Positions 25,444 to 34,679 of a stretch of 64,000 bases of DNA are shown in pieces; the first letter of the stretch is position 1; each line of letters opens with the position of its first letter. The position numbers were made by a program, and so were the translations under genes. The notes under the pieces are model-generated. The model ran no database searches. It had not been told where the DNA came from and was given only the letters and a program-made list of their open reading frames with translations. The stretch comes from Oscillospiraceae bacterium (GTDB taxonomy: Bacteria > Bacillota > Clostridia > Oscillospirales > Oscillospiraceae): contig SVKZ01000001.1 in the NCBI GenBank assembly GCA_015068165.1, positions 1 to 64,000 on the forward strand. The letters run 5' to 3'.

Positions 25444-25883
25444 TTTCCTATAAAATGATGAAGGAAGCGCACATTCCTGCGGTTGCCCGGTTGGAACGGG
25501 ATAATTTTTCTATGCCCTGGAGCGAGAATGTGCTTCAGATGGAACTGAATAACCCGCTGTCATTGTGGCTTGTCGCCATTGATGATGGACAGGTTATCGG
25601 GTATGTAGGTTCCCAGATCGTACCGGATGAAGCGGATATGATGAATCTTGCTGTATGCGATGCCTATCGGCGTCAGGGTGTTGGTCATGGGCTTGTATGC
25701 GCGCTTTTGTCCGCACTTAAAGCGAGAGGGGTACGCAGTTTAACCCTTGAGGTTCGCGTGTCCAATGCGCCTGCCTGCGCCCTCTACGAATCCCTTGGAT
25801 TTATGGTTGTCGGCAGACGCCCCAGCTATTACCAAAAACCGAAGGAAGATGCGCTGATTTTGCGAAAGGAGTGGCAAAATTGA
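25440..25883 (+). CDS. rimI: ribosomal-protein-alanine N-acetyltransferase RimI
   Basis: 147-aa GNAT enzyme. The acetyl-CoA loop reads VCDAYRRQGVGHGLVCALL, and LTLEVRVSNAPACALYESLGFMVVGRRPSYYQKPKEDALIL is the typical RimI C-terminus. It acetylates the N-terminal alanine of S18 in E. coli. It lies between polA and tsaD with overlapping stops and starts, the usual Firmicutes order near TsaD. Confidence 0.92.
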   Translation: MISYKMMKEAHIPAVARLERDNFSMPWSENVLQMELNNPLSLWLVAIDDGQVIGYVGSQIVPDEADMMNLAVCDAYRRQGVGHGLVCALLSALKARGVRSLTLEVRVSNAPACALYESLGFMVVGRRPSYYQKPKEDALILRKEWQN

Positions 25884-26896
25884 TTATTTTAGCAGTAGAA
25901 TCCTCCTGTGATGAAACCGCTGTTGCGGTGGTACAGGATGGGCGTAAGGTACTTGCGGATGCAATTTCCTCACAGGTGGAGCTCCATAGACTTTACGGCG
26001 GTGTTGTACCGGAAATTGCTTCCCGGAAGCATATTGAAGCCATCTATACGCTGGCAGACAAGGCCCTTATGGATGCAGGGGTTACCAAAGCCCAAATAGA
26101 TGCCGTTGCGGTAACCTATGCCCCCGGTCTCATTGGCGCAGTGCTGGTGGGCGTGAATTTTGCTAAGGCGGTTGCCCTGGCTCTGGATAAACACTTGATC
26201 CCGGTACACCATATACGCGGTCATATTGCCGCCAATTACCTGGCTTTTCCGGAACTGAAGCCGCCCTTTCTGTGTTTGGTTGTTTCCGGCGGCCATACGA
26301 TGATCATTGACGTGCAGGATTACACAAAAATGGAGATTTTAGGCACAACCCTGGACGATGCGGCAGGAGAGTGCTTCGACAAGGTTGCAAGAGTCCTGGG
26401 AATGCCTTATCCAGGCGGTGCGGCTTTGGACAAGGTGGCAGTTGGTGGCGATGAAAGGAAGTATCAGCTCCCAAGACCCAACTCCGCAAAAAATCCCCTG
26501 GATATGAGTTTTTCGGGCCTAAAAACTGCGGCTCTTAATCTTATCCATCACGCAGAGCAGGTGAGGGAGGAGTTGGACGTTCCCAGCCTTTGCGCCTCGT
26601 TTTCAGGCGCGGTATCGGATATGTTAGTGCCCAGGGTAAAGATGGCTTTAGAAGCTACCGGACGGAAAAAATTGGCTGTTGCAGGCGGTGTAGCAGCCAA
26701 TTCCAGAATCCGTCGGGATCTTTCCGCAATGGCGGAAAAGCTTGGTGCGGAGGTGTATTTGCCACCGCTTTCCCTGTGCGGAGATAATGCGGCAATGATT
26801 GGCAGCCAGGCATATTATGAATATTTGGCGGGAAATACCGCCGGTATGGAGCTCAATGCCTACGCAACCAAATCCATTTTGGGTGAAACCCTTTAA
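25880..26896 (+). CDS. tsaD: tRNA N6-adenosine threonylcarbamoyltransferase TsaD
   Basis: 338-aa ASKHA-fold protein that transfers threonylcarbamoyl to A37 of ANN-decoding tRNAs. Metal ligands lie in HHIRGHIAANYL; the nucleotide motifs are LAVESSCDETAVAV, VVSGGHT and SLCGDNAAMIG. I use TTG 25880, which has AAAGGAG 8 nt upstream and gives the family N-terminus; the track start GTG 25871 lies inside that ribosome site. TTG overlaps the rimI stop (TTGA). TsaB, TsaC and TsaE are not in the window. Confidence 0.96.
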   Translation: MIILAVESSCDETAVAVVQDGRKVLADAISSQVELHRLYGGVVPEIASRKHIEAIYTLADKALMDAGVTKAQIDAVAVTYAPGLIGAVLVGVNFAKAVALALDKHLIPVHHIRGHIAANYLAFPELKPPFLCLVVSGGHTMIIDVQDYTKMEILGTTLDDAAGECFDKVARVLGMPYPGGAALDKVAVGGDERKYQLPRPNSAKNPLDMSFSGLKTAALNLIHHAEQVREELDVPSLCASFSGAVSDMLVPRVKMALEATGRKKLAVAGGVAANSRIRRDLSAMAEKLGAEVYLPPLSLCGDNAAMIGSQAYYEYLAGNTAGMELNAYATKSILGETL

Positions 26897-26901
26897 TTAC
26901 G

Positions 26902-27405
26902 ATGCTTAAATTGATTGATTCACTAAGGGAACTGCCATTTGGCAGGTTAATGGGTGTTTACGGGGAAGGAAATCGGAAAAACGGCGCTGAGCATTATCCG
27001 CACCTTTCGGAAAATCTGCAGATTTTGGAAGCAGAGCAGGATTTCTATGCCTATTTACAGACATTCTTTCGCCAAAAGGACTCCTATTACGCGTTATGGT
27101 ATGCGGAGGATAAATTGGTCTCGGCCTTGCGGGTAGAGCCCTATGCTGACGGTTGGCTGATTGCGGCGGTGGAGACACATCCGGCTTGCAGAAATCTTGG
27201 CTATGCCAAGCTTCTGCTGACAGAAGTTTGTGGGCACTTGGTAAGTAACGGAAAAGTGCCGATTTATTCCCATATTGGCAAGGATAATTTGCCCTCCCAA
27301 AAGGTGCATTTGCATTGCGGTTTTCGGGAAATACTACCCTATAGTTGCTATGCAGACGGCACGGTAAACGATTATTGCCATACATATTGCTTAGATGGAA
27401 AATAG
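26902..27405 (+). CDS. GNAT-family N-acetyltransferase
   Basis: 167 aa. The GNAT core is visible as LIAAVETHPACRNLGYAKLLLTEV (beta4 plus acetyl-CoA loop) and PIYSHIGKDNLPSQKVHLHCGFREI (beta5-alpha4). It starts 5 nt after tsaD without a clear Shine-Dalgarno, so translation is probably coupled. Acceptor substrate unknown. A terminator ends the cysS-polA-rimI-tsaD run just after it. Confidence 0.85.
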   Translation: MLKLIDSLRELPFGRLMGVYGEGNRKNGAEHYPHLSENLQILEAEQDFYAYLQTFFRQKDSYYALWYAEDKLVSALRVEPYADGWLIAAVETHPACRNLGYAKLLLTEVCGHLVSNGKVPIYSHIGKDNLPSQKVHLHCGFREILPYSCYADGTVNDYCHTYCLDGK

Positions 27406-27435
27406 TACAGCGATATGCAGTGGACGAATTGAAAT

Positions 27436-27471
27436 AAAAGACAGTATGGAATGTACCCATACTGTCTTTTG
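27436..27471 (+). terminator. intrinsic terminator after the GNAT gene
   Basis: Stem AAAAGACAGTATGG / CCATACTGTCTTTT with a 7-nt loop. Confidence 0.88.
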
Positions 27472-27510
27472 CTATTTCAGGTGATTTACGCATATTTATT
27501 TCAAAGGCTA

Positions 27511-27556
27511 TTGACTTTTCCTTATCTTGTTGTATAATAACAAGTGTTATATAACA
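27511..27556 (+). promoter_or_regulatory. promoter and probable TetR autoregulatory operator
   Basis: TTGACT, 16 nt, TATAAT (27511-27538). A TTGTT-N7-AACAA inverted repeat (27527-27543) is centred on the -10 box, and a perfect 12-bp palindrome TGTTATATAACA lies at 27545-27556. Both are positioned to block transcription of the TetR-ABC unit. Confidence 0.65.
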
Positions 27557-27579
27557 ATAGAAATATAAGGAGACAGAGT

Positions 27580-28137
27580 ATGCCACCTAAAATCAAGATT
27601 ACAAAAGCAGAGGTTATCCATACAGCTGTTAACATTGTCAGGAAGCAGGGTGAGCAGGCACTGAATGCGAGAACCGTTGCGTCTGTGCTTGGAAGCTCTA
27701 CACAGCCGATCTTCTCGAATTTTGAAACAATGGAGGAATTGCGCTGTGCTGTGATCGAGGCTGCGGATGCCTTGTATCAGGAATATACAAGGCAGGAAAT
27801 AGCATTTCAAAAGTACCCAATGTATAAAGCGACAGGTATGGCGTATATCCGTTTTGCAAAGGAGGAAAAGGAGCTGTTTAAGCTACTGTTTATGCGGGAT
27901 CGCTCTGCGGAGGTGATACCGGCATTTTCCGGGATTATTGCTGATATTGTGAAAAGTACAACCGGACTGAATGGGGAAAGCTCTGAGTTCTTCCATCTTG
28001 AAATGTGGGCGTATGTTCACGGTATTGCCACAATGATGGCAACAAATTATCTGGAACTGGATACAGCGCTTATAAGTCAAATGCTGACCGATGCCTATCA
28101 AAGTATGAAGAAGCATTATGAAGGAAAGGGTTTATGA
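27580..28137 (+). CDS. TetR-family transcriptional regulator
   Basis: 185 aa. N-terminal helix-turn-helix domain: KAEVIHTAVNIVRKQGEQALNARTVASVLGSSTQPIFSNFETMEEL. The C-terminal ligand domain includes EKELFKLLFMRDRS. The track start at 27544 lies in the operator; ATG 27580 follows AAGGAG. It is the first gene of a three-gene unit with an ABC ATPase and permease, overlapping the ATPase start, and probably represses its own operon until the exporter substrate is present. Confidence 0.92.
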   Translation: MPPKIKITKAEVIHTAVNIVRKQGEQALNARTVASVLGSSTQPIFSNFETMEELRCAVIEAADALYQEYTRQEIAFQKYPMYKATGMAYIRFAKEEKELFKLLFMRDRSAEVIPAFSGIIADIVKSTTGLNGESSEFFHLEMWAYVHGIATMMATNYLELDTALISQMLTDAYQSMKKHYEGKGL

Positions 28138-28868
28138 CGATGGAAGCAATCAAGACCGTTTCACTAACGAAAAAGTATAAAGATGTTACTGCCGTTGATA
28201 ATTTAAGCCTGACAGTCAAACAGGGGGAGCTATTCTCACTCCTTGGCGTAAATGGCGCAGGCAAGACTACGACGATTAAGATGCTTTCCTGTTTAACACA
28301 GCCCACAAGCGGCGATGGGTTTCTCTGCGGGAAAAGCATTTCCAAGGAGGCTTCCGGGGTGAAATCCTTGATTGCTGTTTCGCCACAGGAAACAGCGGTA
28401 GCGCCCGGTTTATCTGTTTATGAGAATTTGGAGCTGATATGCGGCGTACACGGATTTTCGAAGGAAAAGACGGATTCAAAAATTGCAGAACTGACCGCAA
28501 TGATGGGCTTATCGTCTGTGATAAAGAAGAAAGCAGGAAAGCTGTCCGGTGGTTGGCAACGTAGATTGAGTATCGCAATGGCACTTATCAGCGAGCCTGA
28601 AATATTGTTTCTCGATGAACCTACCCTTGGTCTTGATGTGCTTGCGCGGAGCGATCTTTGGGATTTGATCCGTTCCTTGAAAGGAAAGATTACAATCGTT
28701 TTAACAACCCATTATATGGAGGAGGCCGAGGCACTTTCTGACCGTATTGGGATTATGAAGGATGGGAAACTTCTTATCTGTGATAGTGCAGAGGAAATCA
28801 AGAAAACTGCAGGGACGAATAATTTTGAACAGGCCTTTATTCGAATTGTTAAGGGAGTAGCCAAATGA
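28134..28868 (+). CDS. ABC exporter ATP-binding protein
   Basis: 244 aa. Walker A GVNGAGKTTT, signature LSGGWQRRLSIAMAL, Walker B ILFLDEPTLGLDV and switch HY are all present; LSGGW replaces LSGGQ. It belongs to the ABC-2 drug/lipid export type. The ATG overlaps the TetR stop; a second ATG at 28140 is also possible. The stop overlaps the permease start. Confidence 0.93.
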   Translation: MTMEAIKTVSLTKKYKDVTAVDNLSLTVKQGELFSLLGVNGAGKTTTIKMLSCLTQPTSGDGFLCGKSISKEASGVKSLIAVSPQETAVAPGLSVYENLELICGVHGFSKEKTDSKIAELTAMMGLSSVIKKKAGKLSGGWQRRLSIAMALISEPEILFLDEPTLGLDVLARSDLWDLIRSLKGKITIVLTTHYMEEAEALSDRIGIMKDGKLLICDSAEEIKKTAGTNNFEQAFIRIVKGVAK

Positions 28869-29596
28869 GAATACTGACATTTGCTAAGCGGAATACAAAG
28901 GAGATCCTGCGGGATCCGCTGAATTTGTTTTTTGGGCTGGGTTTTCCGCTTGTATTGATATTATTACTCAGTGCCATACAGGCCAACATTCCGGTTGCCC
29001 TCTTTGAAATTCAGCATCTAACGCCGGGCGTTACGGTTTTCGGCCTGTCTTTTATGACCTTGTTTTCGGCGACGATCATTGCAAAGGACAGAGGAAGTGC
29101 ACTACTTCAACGCCTATATACCACCCCGATGACGCCAATTGATTTCATTCTTGGCTATACGTTGCCTATCATTCCCATTGCGGTGGCGCAGTGCCTTATC
29201 TGCTATGTCGTTGCTATAGTCCTTGGGCTTCAGATTACAGGCAATATTCTGTATGCTGTGGTTTTTATCATTCCGGTTTCCATTCTGTATATTGCCTTAG
29301 GGCTTCTTTGCGGTAGTGTGTTTAACGATAAGCAGGTCGGCGGAATTTGTGGCGCGCTGCTTACCAATCTTTCTGCCTGGGTTTCCGGCATTTGGTTTGA
29401 TTTGGACCTTGTGGGCGGTTTGTTTAAGGATATTGCGTATGCGCTTCCTTTTGTTCACGCAGTTGAATTGGAAAGGGCTACCCTGTTAGGGGATTTTCCT
29501 GGAGTACTTCCACATCTTCTTTGGGTATTCGGGTACGCAGCGATCCTCCTTATTTTAGCGGTTTGGATGTTCCTCAGACAGATGAAAAGACAATAG
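28865..29596 (+). CDS. ABC-2 type exporter permease
   Basis: 243 aa with six hydrophobic spans. The N-terminus AKRNTKEILRDPLNLFFGLGFPLVLILLL is the typical ABC-2 cytoplasmic helix plus first span, and the ABC-2 block IAKDRGSALLQRLYTTPMTPIDFILGYTL follows. It pairs with the preceding ATPase (4-nt overlap) under TetR control. Substrate unknown; such units often export drugs or membrane-active compounds. Confidence 0.9.
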   Translation: MRILTFAKRNTKEILRDPLNLFFGLGFPLVLILLLSAIQANIPVALFEIQHLTPGVTVFGLSFMTLFSATIIAKDRGSALLQRLYTTPMTPIDFILGYTLPIIPIAVAQCLICYVVAIVLGLQITGNILYAVVFIIPVSILYIALGLLCGSVFNDKQVGGICGALLTNLSAWVSGIWFDLDLVGGLFKDIAYALPFVHAVELERATLLGDFPGVLPHLLWVFGYAAILLILAVWMFLRQMKRQ

Positions 29597-29628
29597 AAAA
29601 TAGGCATCGCAAAAGCGATGCCTATTTT
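29597..29628. terminator. bidirectional terminator between the ABC exporter and aroQ
   Basis: Stem AAAATAGGCATCGC / GCGATGCCTATTTT with an AAAA loop, lying between two converging genes. A/T flanks suit termination on both strands. Confidence 0.88.
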
Positions 29629-30059
29629 TATGCGTATTTTTCTTTCAGATAAATAATGGCTTGCCGGTATCCGTCCAGTCCTTGACCCTTTATGGTTTTT
29701 TCGCAGTAAAGACCGGGGTAAGAGTGCTTACGGAATTCCTCTCTTGCGTCTACATCGGAAATATGCACCTCAACAGCCGGAATGGATACGGCTTTCAGGG
29801 CATCTAAAATAGCAACGGATGTATGGGTGTAAGCGGCTGGGTTGATTACAATACCGTCATATTTTCCATAGGCGGCTTGGATCATATCCACGATTGCGCC
29901 CTCGTGATTGGACTGAAATTGGGTAACAGAAATAGTAAGATTTTGCGCTGTTTCTTCAAGGAGCCACAAAAGATCTTGGAAGGTCTGCTTTCCGTAAACA
30001 CCCGGTTCCCGGATGCCAAGCATATTGATATTTGGTCCGTTGATTACAAGGATTTTCAT
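29628..30059 (-). CDS. aroQ: 3-dehydroquinate dehydratase, type II
   Basis: 143 aa. MKILVINGPNINMLGIREPGVYG (with the catalytic tyrosine), FQSNHEGAIVDMI, INPAAYTHTSVAI and EVHISDVDAREEFRKHSY are the type II signature blocks. It dehydrates 3-dehydroquinate to 3-dehydroshikimate. ATG 30059 has GGAGGTTTG upstream; the longer track start at 30116 lies inside aroK. Last gene of the aromatic operon. Confidence 0.96.
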   Translation of the reverse strand: MKILVINGPNINMLGIREPGVYGKQTFQDLLWLLEETAQNLTISVTQFQSNHEGAIVDMIQAAYGKYDGIVINPAAYTHTSVAILDALKAVSIPAVEVHISDVDAREEFRKHSYPGLYCEKTIKGQGLDGYRQAIIYLKEKYA

Positions 30060-30060
30060 A

Positions 30061-31278
30061 TTACAAACCTCCAAGTATTCTTTCAGCAGTTTCTTCCTGT
30101 TGGGCATTGTTATCAACCGTCAGGTCGGCAAAGCTTTGATACAGCGGTGCGCGCTTATGATACATTTCTGTAAGATCATTGCTTTGCGAAAGGGGGCGTC
30201 CGTCAGTAGGAAGAGCGGATATGTCCCTTTTTAACCATATTATACGGCCGTTTTGGTGCAATATAGGGTAGTTTTCTTTTTTTGTTACACAACCGCCGCC
30301 TGTAGCAATCACAAGCCCTGAACCTTTGCAAATTTCGGAAAGCACAGATATTTCAATCGACCGGAATGCATTTTCTCCGCCCTTCGCAAAGATTTCCGGG
30401 ATGGAAATGCCGACCTTTTCCGTGATGGCGGCATCTGCGTCAATGAATTTCCGTCCGGTTATTTCGGCAAGCCGTTTTCCGACGGTAGATTTGCCGCAAC
30501 CGGGCATACCTATCAGGATAAGATTCTCCATCTGCAATTTCAGCAGTTGGTAAATGTGAGAAATCTTGTCGTCCGAAATTTTTGCGCCGGTGAACCACTC
30601 TGCACTTTCTTTTGCCTGCGCCACAAGCATCCACAGGCCGTTTTCAGCAATGAGACCTCTGCTTTCTGCTTCTAAAAGAAGCTTGGTGCGGGCAGGGTTG
30701 TAAATTAAGTCGATCACACCTTCTAACTTGGGGAACAGGGACAAATCAACGGGGGAAACGCCGTTATTGGGGTACATTCCCACAGGTGTTGCGTTCACAA
30801 TTACGGATGCGTCCTTGTGTAAATGGAGATTTTGGTAGTTATTCTCCCCGTTACGGGAGATAATCACCACATCTGCCTTTTGCTCATGCAAAACCGCCTC
30901 CACTGTTACAGACGCACCTCCACTACCGAGGACAAGTACCTTTTTTCCGGATACGGATAAGGTGCTTTTTTGCAATAAGGAGGCAAAGCCGAAATAGTCT
31001 GTGTTATGACCAATCAGCTTTCCGTCCTCTGTTTTTACTACGGTATTTACAGAGCCGAGACGCTGGGCCTGGGGAGATAGACTGTCGCAGTAGGAAACAG
31101 CGGCTTTTTTATAGGGAATGGTGATGTTGATGCCGTCAAAAGCCTTTTTAGTGAAGAAATCCTTCAAATCCTCTGGCTCAATCTCAAATAAACCGTATGG
31201 GTAAGTACCTAAATGGCTGTGAATTTGGGGAGAATAGCTGTGGGTCAAATGTCTGCCAAGCAAGCCGCAGTTCATCAT
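30061..31278 (-). CDS. bifunctional shikimate dehydrogenase / shikimate kinase (AroE-AroK fusion)
   Basis: 405 aa. Residues 1 to about 245 are AroE: SYSPQIHSHLG, catalytic lysine in NITIPYKKA, aspartate in GHNTDYFGF and the NADP loop LGSGGAS. From about residue 248 (MENLILIGMPGCGKSTVGKRL) the chain is AroK, with Walker A, the DAD motif FIDADAAI, ATGGGC and lid DGRPLS. It would run the two successive steps dehydroshikimate to shikimate to shikimate-3-phosphate. The ATG overlaps the pheA stop (ATGA), and aroQ follows at once. No frame break separates the halves. Confidence 0.93.
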   Translation of the reverse strand: MMNCGLLGRHLTHSYSPQIHSHLGTYPYGLFEIEPEDLKDFFTKKAFDGINITIPYKKAAVSYCDSLSPQAQRLGSVNTVVKTEDGKLIGHNTDYFGFASLLQKSTLSVSGKKVLVLGSGGASVTVEAVLHEQKADVVIISRNGENNYQNLHLHKDASVIVNATPVGMYPNNGVSPVDLSLFPKLEGVIDLIYNPARTKLLLEAESRGLIAENGLWMLVAQAKESAEWFTGAKISDDKISHIYQLLKLQMENLILIGMPGCGKSTVGKRLAEITGRKFIDADAAITEKVGISIPEIFAKGGENAFRSIEISVLSEICKGSGLVIATGGGCVTKKENYPILHQNGRIIWLKRDISALPTDGRPLSQSNDLTEMYHKRAPLYQSFADLTVDNNAQQEETAERILGGL

Positions 31279-32417
31279 ACCACCTCAGTATAGCTTCCAA
31301 GATACTTAAACTCTTCACACAGACCGTCCAGCTCACAAATGAGCTGTACAAATTCCTGAGAGTAGACAGAAGTCTCCAAATCAAAATAGAACATAAATTC
31401 AAAATCCCGGTCAGGAATGGGACGGGATTCCAGCTTGATTACATTGATTCCAAGCACATACATTCTTGCCAGTATTCTGTAAAGCGAGCCGGGTTTATGG
31501 GGGAGGACCATCATAATGCTTGTTTTATCGGCGCCGGGGTAAATTTCAAGTTTTTTGCTGATACAGATAAAGCGGGTGTGATTATTGCCTTTATCCTGTA
31601 CACAGGCGGCTAAGCAGGTAAGACCGTACAGCGCTTCACAGCTTCTGCTGGACAGAGCCGCTACATCGTTACGGCCGGAGGAGGAGACTATATGGGCGGC
31701 CACAGCCGTGTTTTCCACCGGAATGATCTTGGCGTTGGGAAACTGCTTGAGAAATTCTGAACACTGATTGATTGCTTGCTCGTGGGAGTAGATTTCACGG
31801 ATGTCTTCCATCTTCGTACCGGGATTTGTCAGCAGATTATGGTCGATTTTCAGCCGGAAGGAACGAACAATGGAGAAATTATGATGGATCATCAGGTCAT
31901 AGACCTTTTTGACGGAGCCTGCAGTGGAGTTTTCAATGGGGAGAATGCCATATTGACACATCCCTTGCTCAATTGCGTTGAAAACACCCTCAAAATTCTT
32001 AAAATACATAATAAAGGGAGATTTGAACATCTTTTCACAGGCAATTTGGGAATACGCGCCTTCCACGCCCTGACAGGCCACCATAGGTGTCTGTGGGAAG
32101 AGCTTCGGCGTGTTATCAATGGAGGCGGCGATGTCGTTATTAAGTTGTGTCATATGGGAGGTTGTGCGGCTTTGGTAGCTACGGCTTAGTTCAAATAGCA
32201 TAGCATACAGCACACGGGTATACTGTTCCATACCTGCACCTGCTTTTTCTGCTACATCCTGGAGCTTTGCCCGCTCCCGACCGGGATCGAAGATGGGTAG
32301 TTTGTTCTCTTTTTTATACTCGCCGATTTTTTCGGCGACTTCCATTCGCTGGGCAAAAAGCTTTACAAGCTGATCGTCAATGGTGTCAATTTGTGTACGA
32401 AGTTCCTGAATATCCAT
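31275..32417 (-). CDS. pheA: bifunctional chorismate mutase / prephenate dehydratase (P-protein)
   Basis: 380 aa. An AroQ-type chorismate mutase (MDIQELRTQIDTIDDQLVKLFAQRM) covers about the first 90 residues. Prephenate dehydratase follows (CQGVEGAYSQIA, GILPIENSTAGSV, NHTRFICISK), then an ACT domain with the Phe-binding ESRP motif (KLESRP) for feedback inhibition. It converts chorismate to phenylpyruvate. The start at 32417 has TAGGAGG upstream; the track start 32504 lies inside aroC. Confidence 0.96.
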   Translation of the reverse strand: MDIQELRTQIDTIDDQLVKLFAQRMEVAEKIGEYKKENKLPIFDPGRERAKLQDVAEKAGAGMEQYTRVLYAMLFELSRSYQSRTTSHMTQLNNDIAASIDNTPKLFPQTPMVACQGVEGAYSQIACEKMFKSPFIMYFKNFEGVFNAIEQGMCQYGILPIENSTAGSVKKVYDLMIHHNFSIVRSFRLKIDHNLLTNPGTKMEDIREIYSHEQAINQCSEFLKQFPNAKIIPVENTAVAAHIVSSSGRNDVAALSSRSCEALYGLTCLAACVQDKGNNHTRFICISKKLEIYPGADKTSIMMVLPHKPGSLYRILARMYVLGINVIKLESRPIPDRDFEFMFYFDLETSVYSQEFVQLICELDGLCEEFKYLGSYTEVV

Positions 32418-32427
32418 AATAGGCCTC

Positions 32428-33504
32428 CTAATGATTGGAAAGGTATGCGTCGAATATGGCGATTGCGGCCGCCGCTTCAATAACCGGCACGGCGCGGGGA
32501 ACAATGCAGGGATCGTGCCTGCCGTGAATGTTTAGCTCGCAGGTTTCCATTTTGGAAAGGGAAATGCTTTGCTGTGTTTTGAAGATCGTGGGAGTGGGCT
32601 TAATCGCCGCGGTGAATACAAGGGGCATACCGTTTGTGATACCGCCGAGAATACCGCCGGCATAGTTGGTCTTGGTAACCACTTTCCCATCTTTAATATC
32701 AAAAGCATCGTTATTTTGGCTTCCACGCAGATAACTGCTTGTAAAGCCTACACCAAAATCAAGGCCTTTCACAGCGGGAATGCCGTAGATCATTGCGGCA
32801 AGCCGGCTTTCCATACCGCCAAACATTGGATCGCCCCAGCCTGCAGGCAGGCCAGTAACAATACATTCAATGATACCGCCTACGCTGTCGCAATCGGCTT
32901 TTGCATCTGCGATCGCCTGTTGCATAGCGATACCGGCATCTTTATTCAGCACAGGGAAATCGTCCAGAACGCAAATTGGTGTCTGGCTGGTATAATCCGG
33001 GGAGATCGGCTCGTCCGCAATTCCTGCAAGGACGGAAATATGGGCGCGAATATGAATGCCCATAGCCTCCAGCCATTGTTTGCACAGACCGCCTGCGATA
33101 CAAAGGGGCGCAGTAAGTCTTCCGGAGAAATGACCTCCGCCTGCCACATCCTGAAAGCCCTTGTATTTTACCTGTGCGGTATAATCTGCGTGGCCGGGCC
33201 GGGGACAGTCTAAAAGTGCGGCATAATCGCCGGAGCGGGTATTGGTATTGCGGATTATGGCGGCAATCGGAGCGCCACAAGTGTAAGCGTTTACTACACC
33301 GGCGAGAAATTCGGGTGTATCCGCTTCCTTCCTGGTTGTGGTATACGCCTTGCCCCCGGGAGAACGGCGGGAAAGAAATGCCTGTAATTTAACTTCATCA
33401 ACAGGTAAGCCTGCAGGGATTCCATCCAATGTCATTCCGATGGCAGCACCGTGGGACTGACCGAAAATAGATAGTTTTAGATTTTCACCGTATGTGCTGC
33501 TCAT
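32428..33504 (-). CDS. aroC: chorismate synthase
   Basis: 358 aa. FGQSHGAAIGMTLDGIPAGLPVD, RRSPGGKAYTTTRKEAD and GRHDPCIVPRAVPV are the three family blocks. It is an FMN-dependent enzyme removing phosphate from EPSP to give chorismate. It overlaps the aroA end by 20 nt, and pheA begins 10 nt after it. Confidence 0.97.
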   Translation of the reverse strand: MSSTYGENLKLSIFGQSHGAAIGMTLDGIPAGLPVDEVKLQAFLSRRSPGGKAYTTTRKEADTPEFLAGVVNAYTCGAPIAAIIRNTNTRSGDYAALLDCPRPGHADYTAQVKYKGFQDVAGGGHFSGRLTAPLCIAGGLCKQWLEAMGIHIRAHISVLAGIADEPISPDYTSQTPICVLDDFPVLNKDAGIAMQQAIADAKADCDSVGGIIECIVTGLPAGWGDPMFGGMESRLAAMIYGIPAVKGLDFGVGFTSSYLRGSQNNDAFDIKDGKVVTKTNYAGGILGGITNGMPLVFTAAIKPTPTIFKTQQSISLSKMETCELNIHGRHDPCIVPRAVPVIEAAAAIAIFDAYLSNH

Positions 33505-34678
33505 AGCTACCTCCTAAGGATTTATATACCTCCCAAAAAGCGGGATAGGATTTTGAAACACACTGGGCGCCAAGAATGGTAACAGGACCGTCAGCGATTG
33601 TGGCCGCAATGGCGGCAGACATGGCAATTCGGTGGTCGTTTTGACTGTTTATCGTGCAGCCGTAAAATTTCCCGGGAAATACAATAAGTGTATTCTCGTT
33701 TGCCACTGCTTCGATCCCAAATGCATTCAGCATTGCAATGGTGGATGCAACTCGATCGGATTCTTTCAGCCGCAGGCGTGTAATATCCGAGAATTCGCCG
33801 CCACTACCTGCTGCTGCAACGATACTGAGAATGGGAACAAGGTCAGGAATGTCGGAAGCGGAGATGTTTATCGGCTGTTTTGTAGATAAAATATCCTGAC
33901 AGATCCGGTCGCCTTGGGGGGAATCTTCCTTAAGCCCTTGAATATTAATTACATTCCCCAATGCGTTAGCGGCGAGAAAGAATGCGCCGTTGCTCCAATC
34001 GCCTTCGACAGTAAGCGTACCCGGGCTTTTCAGGGGAAGAGAGGGGGAAACGGTGCTTGCGTCAATTTTTCCGCCAAATGCTAAAATTGCCTGACGTGTC
34101 ATTTCAATATAGGGTTTTGATTCGATTTTACCTGTAATATTAAGCGTACAAGGCGCATCCAAAAGAATGAGCGCAAACAGTAGACCTGTGATAAACTGAC
34201 TGGATACATTTCCGGCCATGCTGTACGAACCGGGCCTCAGTTTGCCGGTACAAAGTAGAGTGTTTTGGCTTGATCTTGTGATGGAGCATCCCATCCGTTC
34301 CATTTCTTCCTGCAAAGGCGAAAGGGGCCGATTAGGTAGCCGACCTGCCATTTGAAATGTGGCTTCCACGCCCAAAGCACCGGCAATCGGCAGTAAAAAG
34401 CGAAGGGTAGAACCACTTTCCCGGCAATTAAGGGTGGCTTTTTTCGGAATTTGCTTTGCCGGGAAAATATAGTAGCCTGATTCCATTCTGCTGATCTTTG
34501 CGCCCAATGCATTCAGACAGTCTACAGTTGCGGAAATATCTTCGTTTGTTTCCGGGCATAGAATTTCCGTGGCTTTGTTTGCAAAGGCGGCGCATATTAA
34601 AAGCCGGTGGGCTTGGGATTTGGAGGGGATGATTTGTACAGTACCGGTTAGCTTTGCCGGGTAGATGGTAATATCCAT
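33485..34678 (-). CDS. aroA: 3-phosphoshikimate 1-carboxyvinyltransferase (EPSP synthase)
   Basis: 397 aa. PSKSQAHRLLICAAFA near the N-terminus, ESGSTLRFLLPIAGALG, the loop GRLPNRPLSPL, SSQFITGLLFAL and the C-terminal NDHRIAMSAA mark the two EPSPS half-domains. It transfers enolpyruvate from PEP to shikimate-3-phosphate. ATG 34678 follows the aroB stop after a single nucleotide; the TTG used by the track (34696) is inside aroB. Confidence 0.96.
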   Translation of the reverse strand: MDITIYPAKLTGTVQIIPSKSQAHRLLICAAFANKATEILCPETNEDISATVDCLNALGAKISRMESGYYIFPAKQIPKKATLNCRESGSTLRFLLPIAGALGVEATFQMAGRLPNRPLSPLQEEMERMGCSITRSSQNTLLCTGKLRPGSYSMAGNVSSQFITGLLFALILLDAPCTLNITGKIESKPYIEMTRQAILAFGGKIDASTVSPSLPLKSPGTLTVEGDWSNGAFFLAANALGNVINIQGLKEDSPQGDRICQDILSTKQPINISASDIPDLVPILSIVAAAGSGGEFSDITRLRLKESDRVASTIAMLNAFGIEAVANENTLIVFPGKFYGCTINSQNDHRIAMSAAIAATIADGPVTILGAQCVSKSYPAFWEVYKSLGGSYEQHIR

Positions 34679-34679
34679 A

